The notes below the pieces were generated by a model. The model saw only the letters and a list, made by a program, of their open reading frames with translations, made no database searches and was not told the DNA's origin. The position numbers and the translations under genes are program-made. DNA of 64,000 nt, from the NCBI GenBank assembly GCA_029817715.1, contig JARUPY010000473.1:5394001-5458000 (forward strand), given 5' to 3'. Positions 55,667 through 64,000 of this stretch are shown here, one piece after another. Each line of letters begins with the position of its first letter. Position 1 is the first letter of the stretch. This DNA comes from Melastoma dodecandrum. Taxonomy: Eukaryota > Streptophyta > Magnoliopsida > Myrtales > Melastomataceae.

Positions 55667-58600
55667 CCGTCGAGAGGCATGTCTGGCTCGGCCGGGATCG
55701 ACGCTTCCATCATACAGACTTCTTCCTCGGACTCTTGTGTCCTTGTCTTCTCATCCTGTTTCCCCTCCACTTCTTCGCTCGTAGTAGGGGAATCTGCATG
55801 CCTGTTTGGGGGCGCTTCAACCCTTGGAGGCGTCCTAGGCGTGATTGGCACCCGTGGAGCTCGAAAAGGCGGTGCTCGGGCTTGCTGAACATACGCCGGT
55901 ATTTGATCCCAGGGAATGGCGAAGTCATAAGGCATGAAACGAGCCCGTCTGCGAGGTCGACGCCTATGACCTTGCCCCAAATTCACTTGGATGATATTGA
56001 CATGTTCAATGATCGTCCGCTCGCCCTCAGTTTCTTTGTCACTCTGCAGCTTCACATTCTCCAGCTTCTCCGACAGGATTTCGCCTTCCATTGTCGTCGC
56101 TGACGAACGTACAAAACGGATGGCCGATTTGCTGCTAGTGTGATTGTTCTGTTTGCGCCGCATCTTGGCCGTGTATCCGAGTCCAGTAGTCCCTGCTGGA
56201 GCTGGAATAGTGATCGGATAAATCATTCCTTGTCCTCTGATTCCGAGTCCTTGGCCCGGTTGATAACCATGTCGGAGGAACTCCTTTGCAGCGCTGATGT
56301 TGCCCCATGTCATCAAGGGATCCGACCTATAGTCATGTCTGACCATATTCACCATTTCCAGTGTTTGAACTGTTGATGGTTCCTCAGTTGGCTCTCCAAC
56401 GTATGGCATGTCGATTTCATGGCAAAGCTCCATTGAGTGTTCTCCTCTGACTGTGATGAGCTTGCCGTCTGAAGAAAATTTGACCATCTGGTGAAGCGTT
56501 GATGGAACTGCTCCAGCCTGATGAATCCAAGGGCGTCCCAGCAGCATGTTGAAGGACCCCGCAGTCTCGAGGACTTGGAACTGAGTGGAGAAAAGCGTCG
56601 GCCCAATTTTAACTTCTAGCGTGACTTCTCCATAAGCCTGACGTTTTGCGCCATCGAAAGCCCGAATAGTCAGACTAGACTGTGGGAGTTTCTCCATACT
56701 GATGCCGAGTTTTTGAGCAACAGCCAACGGAATGATGTTGACCCCAGATCCGCCATCGATGAGGACTTTGGAGATGGTGGTTTCACGACATTGGAGTGTG
56801 ATAAAGAGAGCATTGTTGTGATCCTGCCCCTGCTCCGGCAGATCGTCTTCTGAGAAGTTAATTACATTGTTCGCCAGCATGCTACTCATGTACGCATCCA
56901 ATGCGGCGACTTCAACCTGCTCTGGCACATGTACCTCGGCTAGAAACTTCTCTAACATCTCCCTGTGCTTGTCAGAGGAGTGGATGAGGTCGAACAAGGA
57001 AATCTGGGCTGGTTGTTTTCGGAGCTGCTCGACTATATCGTAGTCGCTTCCCTTCACCGTGTAAATCACCTTGCGGATTTGCTCGTTTGAAGGCGCCTTG
57101 GGCTTTGAAGATTCGGCTGGGGATGAGGCTTCAGGAGCTGGCACCACTCTTCCGGAGCGGGTGATCAATTCCACTTCTGAGCTGAGAGACGTGCAGGTGG
57201 GTCCCATCACGACCGGAATCCTTGGTTCCGTTGCAGGCGATGATTCTGTCTGACACGCTTCAGGTTGTGCAGATCCCAACGAAACATAGACGTACGGCGT
57301 CCTTGGCCGCCGAGGAGGAACCAATGTAAACCCATCAGGCATGACCGTGGGCTGAGCTTTCCTGCTAATCTGGGGTCCTCGACCTCTTCCTCGACCTCGG
57401 CTGCGACCTCGGCCTCGACCACGACCGGCGTTTACGACGTTGACACTCCTTGGTTGTGCATAGTCGTATTCATACATGTTTACCTCTTCTTCCTGTTCGG
57501 TCAAAACGGAGAAGGAATTTGCCCCAATGTAATTTACGTGCTCCGGAAGAGGATTGCTCTTAACATTCGGGGCAGCCGCAGGTGCAGAAAATGTGATGGC
57601 TCCCTCATCTAGCAGATTTTGAATTTTGAACTTCAGAGCAATACAATCTTTGGTGTCGTGCCCCATTGCTCCAGAATGATACTGGCAGACCGCCTTGGGG
57701 TTATAGCCGAAAGATGAAGGGTTGGTGGCCTTGGCTTCCACGGGCTTGATAAAGCCCATATCCCTTAAGCGGGTGAACATGACATCCAATGGATCTGGTG
57801 TTGGAGTCAAGTCCTCGAGTCTACGCCGGGGGCGCTCTGGTTGTGCAGGCCTTGGCTGCTGTTGCCCCGCCATGTTGACAGGGGGTCTAAAGCGAGTCGC
57901 AACCGGGGCTGGAGGTCTAAGCGCCGCAGCAACATACGTCCTTGGCGCGTACGAGGTTGGGGGTGGTGTTGCCCTCATCGACTGCCTGTTCTGCTCAGCA
58001 GTCGCAATCAGCTCCTTGGGCCTGGGCTTCACTGCCGGTTTGGCTGAAGGGGAAGGGATTAGCCCCTCTCGATTTACCCCGTCAAGCTTGTCTGCATTGA
58101 TGACTACTTGAGCGAAGGTAGAGAATGTCTGCCCGATCATGTAGGGCATGTACTCACGTGGAAGCAGCTGGAGGAATTCATCAATGAGCTCCCTCTCCGT
58201 AAGCGCCGGTTTGATTTGAGACGCAATGTGCCTGAACCGGTACGCAAACTGCTTAACGTCCTCGGCGCGGTATCTCCTCAATTTCCGCAGATCCGAGATC
58301 GTAGGCGCCATCTCCACATTAAAGCTATAATAATTGAGGAAATCGAGGGCCAGGTCTTTGAACGTCGCGTATTGGCTAACATCCTTGGTGTAGTACCAAT
58401 GCAATGCTGACTCTGCTAAGCTTTCTTGAAACATGGCGATACGGAATTTGTCGTCCGCCGGATACACAGCCATCTTGTGGCAGAAATGCTTCAAATGTAG
58501 TTCCGGGCAGCCATTCCCGCGGAACTTCTCGAACTCGGGCATTTTGAATTTTGGCGGGACTTGTATTTGAGGGATCTGGTAGTTGGCAGACTCCCAGTTG

Positions 58601-59658
58601 TGCGCCCGATACCCTTGGATAGCGTTTAACTCTTCCAGTTTCGCCATGCGGCGAGCCTCGTCCTGCTGCATTGAGGCAATCCTAGCCTCGAGCCTTGTCT
58701 CGAAGGCGCTAGCTTGTTGTTGTTCACCGAACAATTCATCGACAATTGCCGCATTGCGAGTTCGCGGGCTTGGTAAGGCAGGTTCCACATGCGGAACTGA
58801 CGGAGTAGCAATTGGTGGAGGGATTCTGAAGGTAGGAGGTGTAGAGGTAGTCTGGTGATAGGGAGTTGGCCCAGGTATTGGTGTTTGGACATGGGGAGTT
58901 GGCCCGAATGTCATAGGAGGGTAGGGAGTTGGCCCTTGGAAGGTTGATGATTGTGGGTAGTATGGAGGTAAGTAAGGTTGAGGCATAGGAAGAGAAAGGG
59001 GGGGCTCACGCCTGTGTGGGTTATATAAGGATGCTACACTTGTGGAGGTAGCGGATCCGGGCATGACCGGGTTGTAGGAAGGTAAAGTGTTTGGTGGGTT
59101 ATAAGAAGGCAAAGTGTTTGGAGAAGTGTTTAGGCTAGGATAGAATGGATACGGTGGTGTTTGAGGTCCTGGCATGACAGGAGGAAGGTGAGGGTTTTGG
59201 GAGGCGGCAGGAGCAGGTGCGGCTGCTAGCTGACGCTGGAGGAGTTCAGCCATCATCATCTTTAAGGAGGAGAGTTCGGTTGTGAGAGACTCCACCTTGT
59301 CTCCCAGTGAGGGGTCGCTGGCGCCTTGGGCTAGCGTGTTCGAGGCAGGATTGAAGGGAGCTGAAGTCAGTAGGGCTGCCGAGGGTTGCACTGTTGATGC
59401 TACTGACGCAGTCAATGGCGGGATGTACAATGGCGAGGTTCTCCCGTCGGAGGGTTGCCCGACAGCAAGTATGGTCTGGGGCAGCGGCGGGAAGGCAGAG
59501 ATCGGGAATGGCGAGGCAACCTCCATCGAAGCTGGGAACTCGATGGCGGCGGGCGGTGGGATGGCGACAGTAACTCCAGCAGCGGGGGCTGTTTCTTCTT
59601 CCGCTGCCGGGGACAAGATCATGGGAGTTGGCGGTGGTCCTGCTGAAGCTTCAGCCAT
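55663..59658 (-). CDS. Ogre-type gag-protease polyprotein
   Basis: Capsid/nucleocapsid and protease part of the element, 1331 aa from the ATG at 59658 (a GTG lies directly before it). It starts with about 300 residues rich in Pro, Thr and Ser. Then comes the gag capsid region (QIQVPPKFKMPEFEKFRGNG, AESALHWYYTKD, LRRYRAEDVKQFAYRFRHIA) and a knuckle-like motif CQYHSGAMGHDTKDC near residue 660. An Arg-Gly-rich patch follows (GRGRGRGRSRGRGRGRG) with LITRSGRVV. The aspartic protease is at about residue 970 (VLIDGGSGVNIIPLAVAQKL), and a G-patch-like segment (GYQPGQGLG) sits near residue 1130. The active site reads DGG where retroviral proteases have DTG or DSG; DGG-type sites are common in plant gypsy elements. 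The last codons before the stop form the splice donor into pol. Confidence 0.9.
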   Translation of the reverse strand: MAEASAGPPPTPMILSPAAEEETAPAAGVTVAIPPPAAIEFPASMEVASPFPISAFPPLPQTILAVGQPSDGRTSPLYIPPLTASVASTVQPSAALLTSAPFNPASNTLAQGASDPSLGDKVESLTTELSSLKMMMAELLQRQLAAAPAPAASQNPHLPPVMPGPQTPPYPFYPSLNTSPNTLPSYNPPNTLPSYNPVMPGSATSTSVASLYNPHRREPPLSLPMPQPYLPPYYPQSSTFQGPTPYPPMTFGPTPHVQTPIPGPTPYHQTTSTPPTFRIPPPIATPSVPHVEPALPSPRTRNAAIVDELFGEQQQASAFETRLEARIASMQQDEARRMAKLEELNAIQGYRAHNWESANYQIPQIQVPPKFKMPEFEKFRGNGCPELHLKHFCHKMAVYPADDKFRIAMFQESLAESALHWYYTKDVSQYATFKDLALDFLNYYSFNVEMAPTISDLRKLRRYRAEDVKQFAYRFRHIASQIKPALTERELIDEFLQLLPREYMPYMIGQTFSTFAQVVINADKLDGVNREGLIPSPSAKPAVKPRPKELIATAEQNRQSMRATPPPTSYAPRTYVAAALRPPAPVATRFRPPVNMAGQQQPRPAQPERPRRRLEDLTPTPDPLDVMFTRLRDMGFIKPVEAKATNPSSFGYNPKAVCQYHSGAMGHDTKDCIALKFKIQNLLDEGAITFSAPAAAPNVKSNPLPEHVNYIGANSFSVLTEQEEEVNMYEYDYAQPRSVNVVNAGRGRGRGRSRGRGRGRGPQISRKAQPTVMPDGFTLVPPRRPRTPYVYVSLGSAQPEACQTESSPATEPRIPVVMGPTCTSLSSEVELITRSGRVVPAPEASSPAESSKPKAPSNEQIRKVIYTVKGSDYDIVEQLRKQPAQISLFDLIHSSDKHREMLEKFLAEVHVPEQVEVAALDAYMSSMLANNVINFSEDDLPEQGQDHNNALFITLQCRETTISKVLIDGGSGVNIIPLAVAQKLGISMEKLPQSSLTIRAFDGAKRQAYGEVTLEVKIGPTLFSTQFQVLETAGSFNMLLGRPWIHQAGAVPSTLHQMVKFSSDGKLITVRGEHSMELCHEIDMPYVGEPTEEPSTVQTLEMVNMVRHDYRSDPLMTWGNISAAKEFLRHGYQPGQGLGIRGQGMIYPITIPAPAGTTGLGYTAKMRRKQNNHTSSKSAIRFVRSSATTMEGEILSEKLENVKLQSDKETEGERTIIEHVNIIQVNLGQGHRRRPRRRARFMPYDFAIPWDQIPAYVQQARAPPFRAPRVPITPRTPPRVEAPPNRHADSPTTSEEVEGKQDEKTRTQESEEEVCMMEASIPAEPDMPLDG

Positions 59659-59966
59659 CACCGCCCTGACTGTGCGGTATCTCGGGCGCTTTCGGTATGG
59701 ACCAATTGCTCAGTACCTTGGTGGAGAAAGGAAAATTCTATTAGCATCAAGCAATGATACTATGGATGCATGACATGTAGTGATGCATGAGATGTCTAAT
59801 GTAGGGATTGGATCGTTGTCACTCGAATTTAACCCCGAAAGAAGGGAAACGAATTAGATAGAAGGCAATAAGTTCGACATCGTCATAAAAAGGTAAATAC
59901 AATCGACTGAAAAGAAAGATAGAACGGGCGCGCGCAGGCCCAGTAGTCGCATGGAGACGTCGTCGG
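59659..59966 (-). other. Spacer between Ogre ORF1 and gag
   Basis: About 310 bp without coding features; this is the leader before the gag ATG on the minus strand. Nothing recognised. Confidence 0.5.
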
Positions 59967-61160
59967 TCAGGTGCGATCCCACAGAGCATGACGCTTCCTC
60001 CAGAAACGCTGGGATTGGGCTGCGCGATCCTCCTCATCGGACTCTGGTGGAAGCTCGCAGATTTCCTCCGTGAGATTCATCCACGTGCGGGAGATGTGCG
60101 CGATCACCCTCTGGAGTGCTGTCTTGACCACCTTGTCGTCGAGGCTGAGTGGTCGGAAGAGCTGCTGCGGGGGTGCCCTGGTCTTCGGAGCTAATCCTAG
60201 CTGGTGTCGAACCTGGAACGGCGCGTAGTAGGAGGTGCCTCCGAATCCCATGATCGGAATGAAGTATCCGTCCGTCGAGGAGGTGATTGCATCATCCGTG
60301 TCGAAGCAGCGGGCTCTCTGGTAGAAATCGGCAGGCTCCAGAGACCGGAACAGAGCGTCCACTCCAACGAAAGAGCGTGCAGGCAGGCGGGCACGCTCCA
60401 CGATGCGGGCAAGCAACCCCGGTGTGTGCTCCCTAGTGAAGGCTTCTCCCGTGATCCCGAGATGGGTGTAGAACCATACTTGCAGCAGGGATGGGCAGAA
60501 GGTCATCCTGTGGTGGCGGACTCCTCGCTTTGCTTCACGCACGATGTTGGTGAGGCTGAAGTTGGTCTCTCCGATCAGGTTAGGCAGGAAAGGAGCGTCT
60601 TCAAGTATTGCCTTGGTGATGTAGACAGCTCGTCGGTTGATCGTCTTCTCGTTCTGTGGGTACAGGATCGTCCCGACGAAAAGGAGGATGAATGCTCGCG
60701 CTGATCCTTGGCCTTCTCCCATGCGCGGGTTGTATGGCACGAGCTGTAAATCGACGACGTCTTTGATGCTGAGGTCCCCTTGGGAGTTGAAGAGCCCGGG
60801 TACACTTGCCGATGATATCTGAAGAAGCTTCGCTATGTACTCCTTCGGTTTGTCGATCCGAGGCAGGGGCAGTATCCCTGTGCGGTGAGGCATCTCGGCG
60901 AGGTTGATGTACTCCTCGTAGAGCGGCGCCAGCTTCAAGTCCCCGAAGCAAAAGACGAAGGCGTCTGGGTCCCACCGTGCTACCAGATTTTGTAGGAGGG
61001 CCCAATCCAGCTCCAGGTGCATGAGGAAGAGCCCTTTGAGCTTGGACTGCACGAACTCCCGCTCGGACGGCCTCAGCAATGGCAACCACCGGTGGAGGTT
61101 ATGAGCGTCAGGCATATTCTTTTGTCGCAGCGAGATGGGCTCCATGAGGTCTTCCTGCAT
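59967..61160 (-). CDS. Ogre-specific ORF1 (function unknown)
   Basis: 397 aa, open and complete, from the ATG at 61160 to the stop at 59967. Position ahead of gag on the same strand and length fit the extra ORF1 that marks Ogre elements (a DUF7745-type domain, related in feel to plant mobile domains). Readable blocks: WLPLLRPSEREFVQSKLKGL, WDPDAFVFCFGDLKLAPLYE, GEGQGSARAFILLFVGTILY, FLPNLIGETNFSLTNIVREA, WFYTHLGITGEAF and an acidic/aromatic C-terminus. Its job in the element's life cycle is not known. Confidence 0.75.
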   Translation of the reverse strand: MQEDLMEPISLRQKNMPDAHNLHRWLPLLRPSEREFVQSKLKGLFLMHLELDWALLQNLVARWDPDAFVFCFGDLKLAPLYEEYINLAEMPHRTGILPLPRIDKPKEYIAKLLQISSASVPGLFNSQGDLSIKDVVDLQLVPYNPRMGEGQGSARAFILLFVGTILYPQNEKTINRRAVYITKAILEDAPFLPNLIGETNFSLTNIVREAKRGVRHHRMTFCPSLLQVWFYTHLGITGEAFTREHTPGLLARIVERARLPARSFVGVDALFRSLEPADFYQRARCFDTDDAITSSTDGYFIPIMGFGGTSYYAPFQVRHQLGLAPKTRAPPQQLFRPLSLDDKVVKTALQRVIAHISRTWMNLTEEICELPPESDEEDRAAQSQRFWRKRHALWDRT

Positions 61161-61823
61161 AATAGGGTATCATTCGAGGATGATAACATTCCAATCCCTA
61201 ACCCTAGTATGGTATGATTCGACACACGATTTATGTAATCATGTTCAAGTAAAAATGGAATGTATGATATTACAAGAATAATCGTGAATTGGAATGCATT
61301 TATATGATTATGAATGTGTATGGATGCATTAAAGCGGTAAAAGGAGTTAAGGAAGGGAGAAAAGGAATTTGGAAACCCCCCCTGTGACCAACCCAAACCG
61401 CTGCAAAATGAACAGATTTAGTGTCACAGTTTATTGCATACAAAACATACCTGCCCTGTCCCTGCACGAGTAACAGGCACTTAGTAACAGACAAATGCAC
61501 GTGCGGCGTCTGGTACCTGTAGTGGGCAAGCAATTTCTAGACTCGGATGGAGGTTTCTAAGACCTCCCTCGGACTAAGGGAGGCGGGTCCCGGTCCATAG
61601 CCTACAAGCCGCAGGAAGCAGCGAGGCCGTGCCTTTCGGTGACCCCCTAAAGATCCTAATCCCGGGTATAGGGATTTACCTATATATGCCTAGGAAAGCG
61701 GATAAACGAACACAAACAGGAGATCAAACAAAGGGCATCGAGCCAATCAATTACATGCGCAAACAAGTAACTCCTCTCCGCATGTGGTAAAAAGGCTTTC
61801 GGTAAGAATCCACATGCGGAGTA
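61161..61823 (-). other. 5' leader of the Ogre-type element
   Basis: Untranslated region between the primer site and ORF1. Contains short C-rich runs (61376-61382). No coding sequence recognised. Confidence 0.6.
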
Positions 61824-61841
61824 TCCCCAGTGGAGTCGCCA
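61824..61841 (-). other. Primer binding site of the Ogre-type element
   Basis: Minus strand TGGCGACTCCACTGGGGA, of the kind complementary to a tRNA-Arg 3' end and used by Ogre/Tat elements. It lies seven bases from the LTR end at 61849. Confidence 0.75.
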
Positions 61842-61848
61842 TCCGGGA

Positions 61849-64000
61849 TGTGCGCGCGCCCTTCCGGCCTAGCGGCGCGCGGCGGCGGTTCTGGCTAACC
61901 CGAGGATCCGGGCCCGCTCCCCCGAGGCCCAGTCCGGTCGGCGTTACGGCTCGAACGCCGGACGCTGCGGAAAGGGGCCCCGGGTTGGGCCTTCCCTTGA
62001 TTCGCGAACGGGTCTGCGGGGCGTTTCGCCAACCGTCTCCAGTTCCCTGGAGGCGGCGAGCGAAAGGCTGCGTTAAGGCCTCGCTCGCGAATTTCGGGGA
62101 GGGCCCGAGGAGCGGCTCGAGCAGCCGTCACCTCACCCCAAATGGCTCCGAAAAAAGGGTAGTGGGGTTTAGTTTTAGCTTTGGAAAACTTTGTTCGGAG
62201 TCGCCACCGACTTAGTTTAAAAATTGTGATTTTAAGTCGGAAAAATCAGAGTCTGGGTTCGGGGATTCCTATTTACTAGCCTTAGTGCTTTACCACATGC
62301 GAAAAGGGTGGCGATTTGTCCAAAAAGTTACTTTTGATTGACGGGTGTTGGACCCGATCCGGGAGTGGGCCGGACTCGTATCGACGTTTTAACGGGCTTT
62401 GGACCCGAATTTAGGTTTGTTTGATTAAAAATCAACACACGACATAAACCTAAAGCCTAAGTCATGCGTGCAATCACAAACAATAAACGAGATGAAAGAG
62501 AGCGGGGAAGGGCGGTGGTTGCGGGCCTATGCACTTGGGCCCGCAACCCGTTACATATGGGCTTAGGAAATGAAATTCGGGGAGGCCCGCACCTCCCCTT
62601 TTGTACCTTAAATTGAAGGTTGGGGCCGCTTTGTCTTCAAGCCCACGGTGTTTTAAACCGGGGTAGAACCACGCGGTTTGATACACGCGCCTTCAAGTTA
62701 AGCTTCGAAATTTTGATGTCGGTATTCCGAGATTAAGTGCTCAGTGTACATGCAAAGGAAATGTGAATGTGGTTAGTATTGTTAAATTCGAATATAACTC
62801 GACTAAATTTGAGAAAAGGTAAGGCTTGTCTTACCGTTTTGACCGGAGATATTTACTTGATGTAGATCGTCGAAGATGCTCGGAAGGTTTGACCGTGTTT
62901 TACGTGTAAAACAAGAGAAAAATGAACGTTAGTAATGCACATTAAGCATTAATTCACAAGAACATAAAAGAAACGTAAAAGTTAAAATCCTAAAAAATTT
63001 TTCGATAAGACAAATAAGAGTTAATATGCTCAGATTAAAAAAGATAAGAGAGAATGAGTATTTTCTTTAAAACAAGCCGTTAGAATTGTAATTGTTCGTA
63101 ACTAAAAAAAATTTAAGATCATAAAAAGGTAATGGGTTTGTTACCTATGGGTTTTGACAGCCGAAGCCTATCTTCCATTACTCTGTGGGCTCGACATACA
63201 ACGGCCCATAGCAGAAATGCGTTTCTTCTTTTCCTTGTGGGATCGGCAAACCCATCTCCCCCTTTCGCTCCTGAGATTTGAGCTCCGAATTCTGGCCTTC
63301 TTGCTGCTCTCCAAGACGCACGAATCGGTGAAATCGAGGAAACGCTTACCAGAGAAGGAGACTCCGGGGAGCGGACAAGGATTCTAAGGTAGGAAGCCAC
63401 AGAGACCAGGGCTGCTGCCGCCGAACTTGGTGGCGCCGGGAGGTCGCGGGTTCGCTGCCGCTGAACCGATGCTGAGGACAGGTGGGGACAGCTTGCTCCC
63501 CTACTGCTGGAGGAGCGTTGGAGAACAAAAAAGGGGGGGGGGGGGAGGGTCTGTCGCTGCCGCTTGGAGCTCGGGATGCCGGGAAGAAGAGGGAATGGAG
63601 CTGTGGGAGGCATCGGGGAGCTGCCGCCGATCCTGGGGTGCTAGGAGGTGGGTTCGCCCTCTTCAGCCTTGGTTCTGGGCGAGGATCCTGGGTGCGAGTT
63701 GCCACCGTCAGGGAGACGGGGCAGGGAAGCCGCTCGGGAGCTGGGAAGTGGGTCGCCGCTGAAGCTGGTGTCTCCGGAGCTTGGTCGCCGCTGGGGAGGA
63801 GCGTCACGGCTGCGGGATGGAAGGGCCGACGGGGTGAGGTTGAGTGGGGACATCAGGCCGGAAGTCTCCGTTGCGTGGAGTGTTGCTGCGGGTCTCAGGG
63901 CATCGGGGAAGGCCGGGACTCGTCTCTGCCGGACCTGGGTCAGATCTGAGCGGGTCTGGGCTCGAAGAGGGTAGCAAGGTGGTGGATCTGTGGGGTCGGG
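61849..64000 (-). repeat. 5' LTR of the Ogre-type element (partial, cut by window)
   Basis: Matches 44590-46724. The first 2.15 kb are present. A small segment after 61956 differs (GCCGGACGCTGCGG versus TTTCGCCCAGTCC on the left). Scattered single-base changes and homopolymer-length differences follow. The long frames on both strands within it are GC-rich by-products and are not genes. Confidence 0.9.

Larger units (their letters stand above)
44590..64000 (-). mobile_element. Ogre/Tat-type Ty3/gypsy retrotransposon, giant, near-intact (right end outside window)
   Basis: Minus-strand element. LTRs begin at 44590 and 61849 (TGTGCGCGCGCCC on the plus strand). The left LTR appears to end at 49522 (about 4.9 kb). 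Order on the minus strand: 5' LTR, primer site TGGCGACTCCACTGGGGA (61824-61841, of the tRNA-Arg type used by Ogre elements), leader, extra ORF1 (59967-61160), gag-protease (55663-59658), intron, pol (51958-55360), a 2.4-kb 3' region with repeats, purine tract (49523-49540), 3' LTR. Two RNase H domains in pol and the ORF ahead of gag identify the Ogre/Tat lineage. With a full right LTR the element would be about 22 kb. LTRs differ by roughly one to two percent by eye over the 2.1 kb that can be compared, and the large ORFs are open, so it is young. Confidence 0.92.

Overview
This is a piece of nuclear genome from a flowering plant, most likely a woody eudicot. Evidence: spliced genes with GT-AG introns, plant-only families (a CrRLK1L receptor kinase, a plastid beta-carotene hydroxylase, a SARD4-like reductase), Ty1/copia and Ty3/gypsy retrotransposons filling most of the space, and nuclear copies of plastid DNA. 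No bacterial operons, CRISPR array or convincing tRNA gene were seen. The species cannot be named from the sequence alone.

Genic islands. Left island: a DUF819 membrane protein gene (minus, cut by the window edge), an intronless CrRLK1L kinase at 1854-4373 (plus), and a DeSI/PPPDE isopeptidase gene at 6433-12024 (plus) that carries a stop, several frameshifts and transposons in its introns. Middle island: beta-carotene hydroxylase at 28493-30041 (minus, 7 exons, intact), cytosolic HSP90 at 30803-33423 (plus, 4 exons, intact) in head-to-head orientation with it, and an intronless SARD4-like reductase at 33945-35006 (plus). Right island: TRAPPC1/BET5 at 43294-44406 (plus, 4 exons, intact). From memory, the gene set resembles Arabidopsis chromosome 5 (At5g52540, At5g52570, At5g52640, At5g52810; At5g24000-24010) and chromosome 4 (PPPDE genes near BCH1, At4g25660-25700), so this looks like an old conserved block spread apart by transposons.

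Mobile DNA. 7519-10856: internally deleted Ty3/gypsy element, inserted at the edge of a tRNA-derived SINE. 13112-14544: Mutator-type foldback element that is a palindrome built of palindromes. 14963-24280: SIRE-like Ty1/copia element (minus) with an unrelated 564-bp hAT-type MITE in one LTR. 24300-27920: dead Ty1/copia element (minus). 35482-35772: a mosaic of short plastid-gene pieces. 36262-38545: second, truncated SIRE-like copy. 40800-41790: dead MULE transposase. 44590-64000+: very large, young Ogre/Tat-type Ty3/gypsy element (minus), with long LTRs, an extra ORF before gag, an intact gag-protease ORF, an intact RT-RNaseH-second RNaseH-integrase ORF, a credible 306-nt intron joining them in frame, and a captured piece of the Mediator gene MED15 in its LTR. 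The right LTR runs off the window.

Most noteworthy: the Ogre-type element with its splice-joined polyprotein and MED15 capture, the nested foldback element, the plastid mosaic, and the decay of the DeSI gene, including loss of its catalytic cysteine. Coordinates of transposon ends were set by eye from TG/CA ends, PBS/PPT signals and target duplications. Where these are approximate it is said so.
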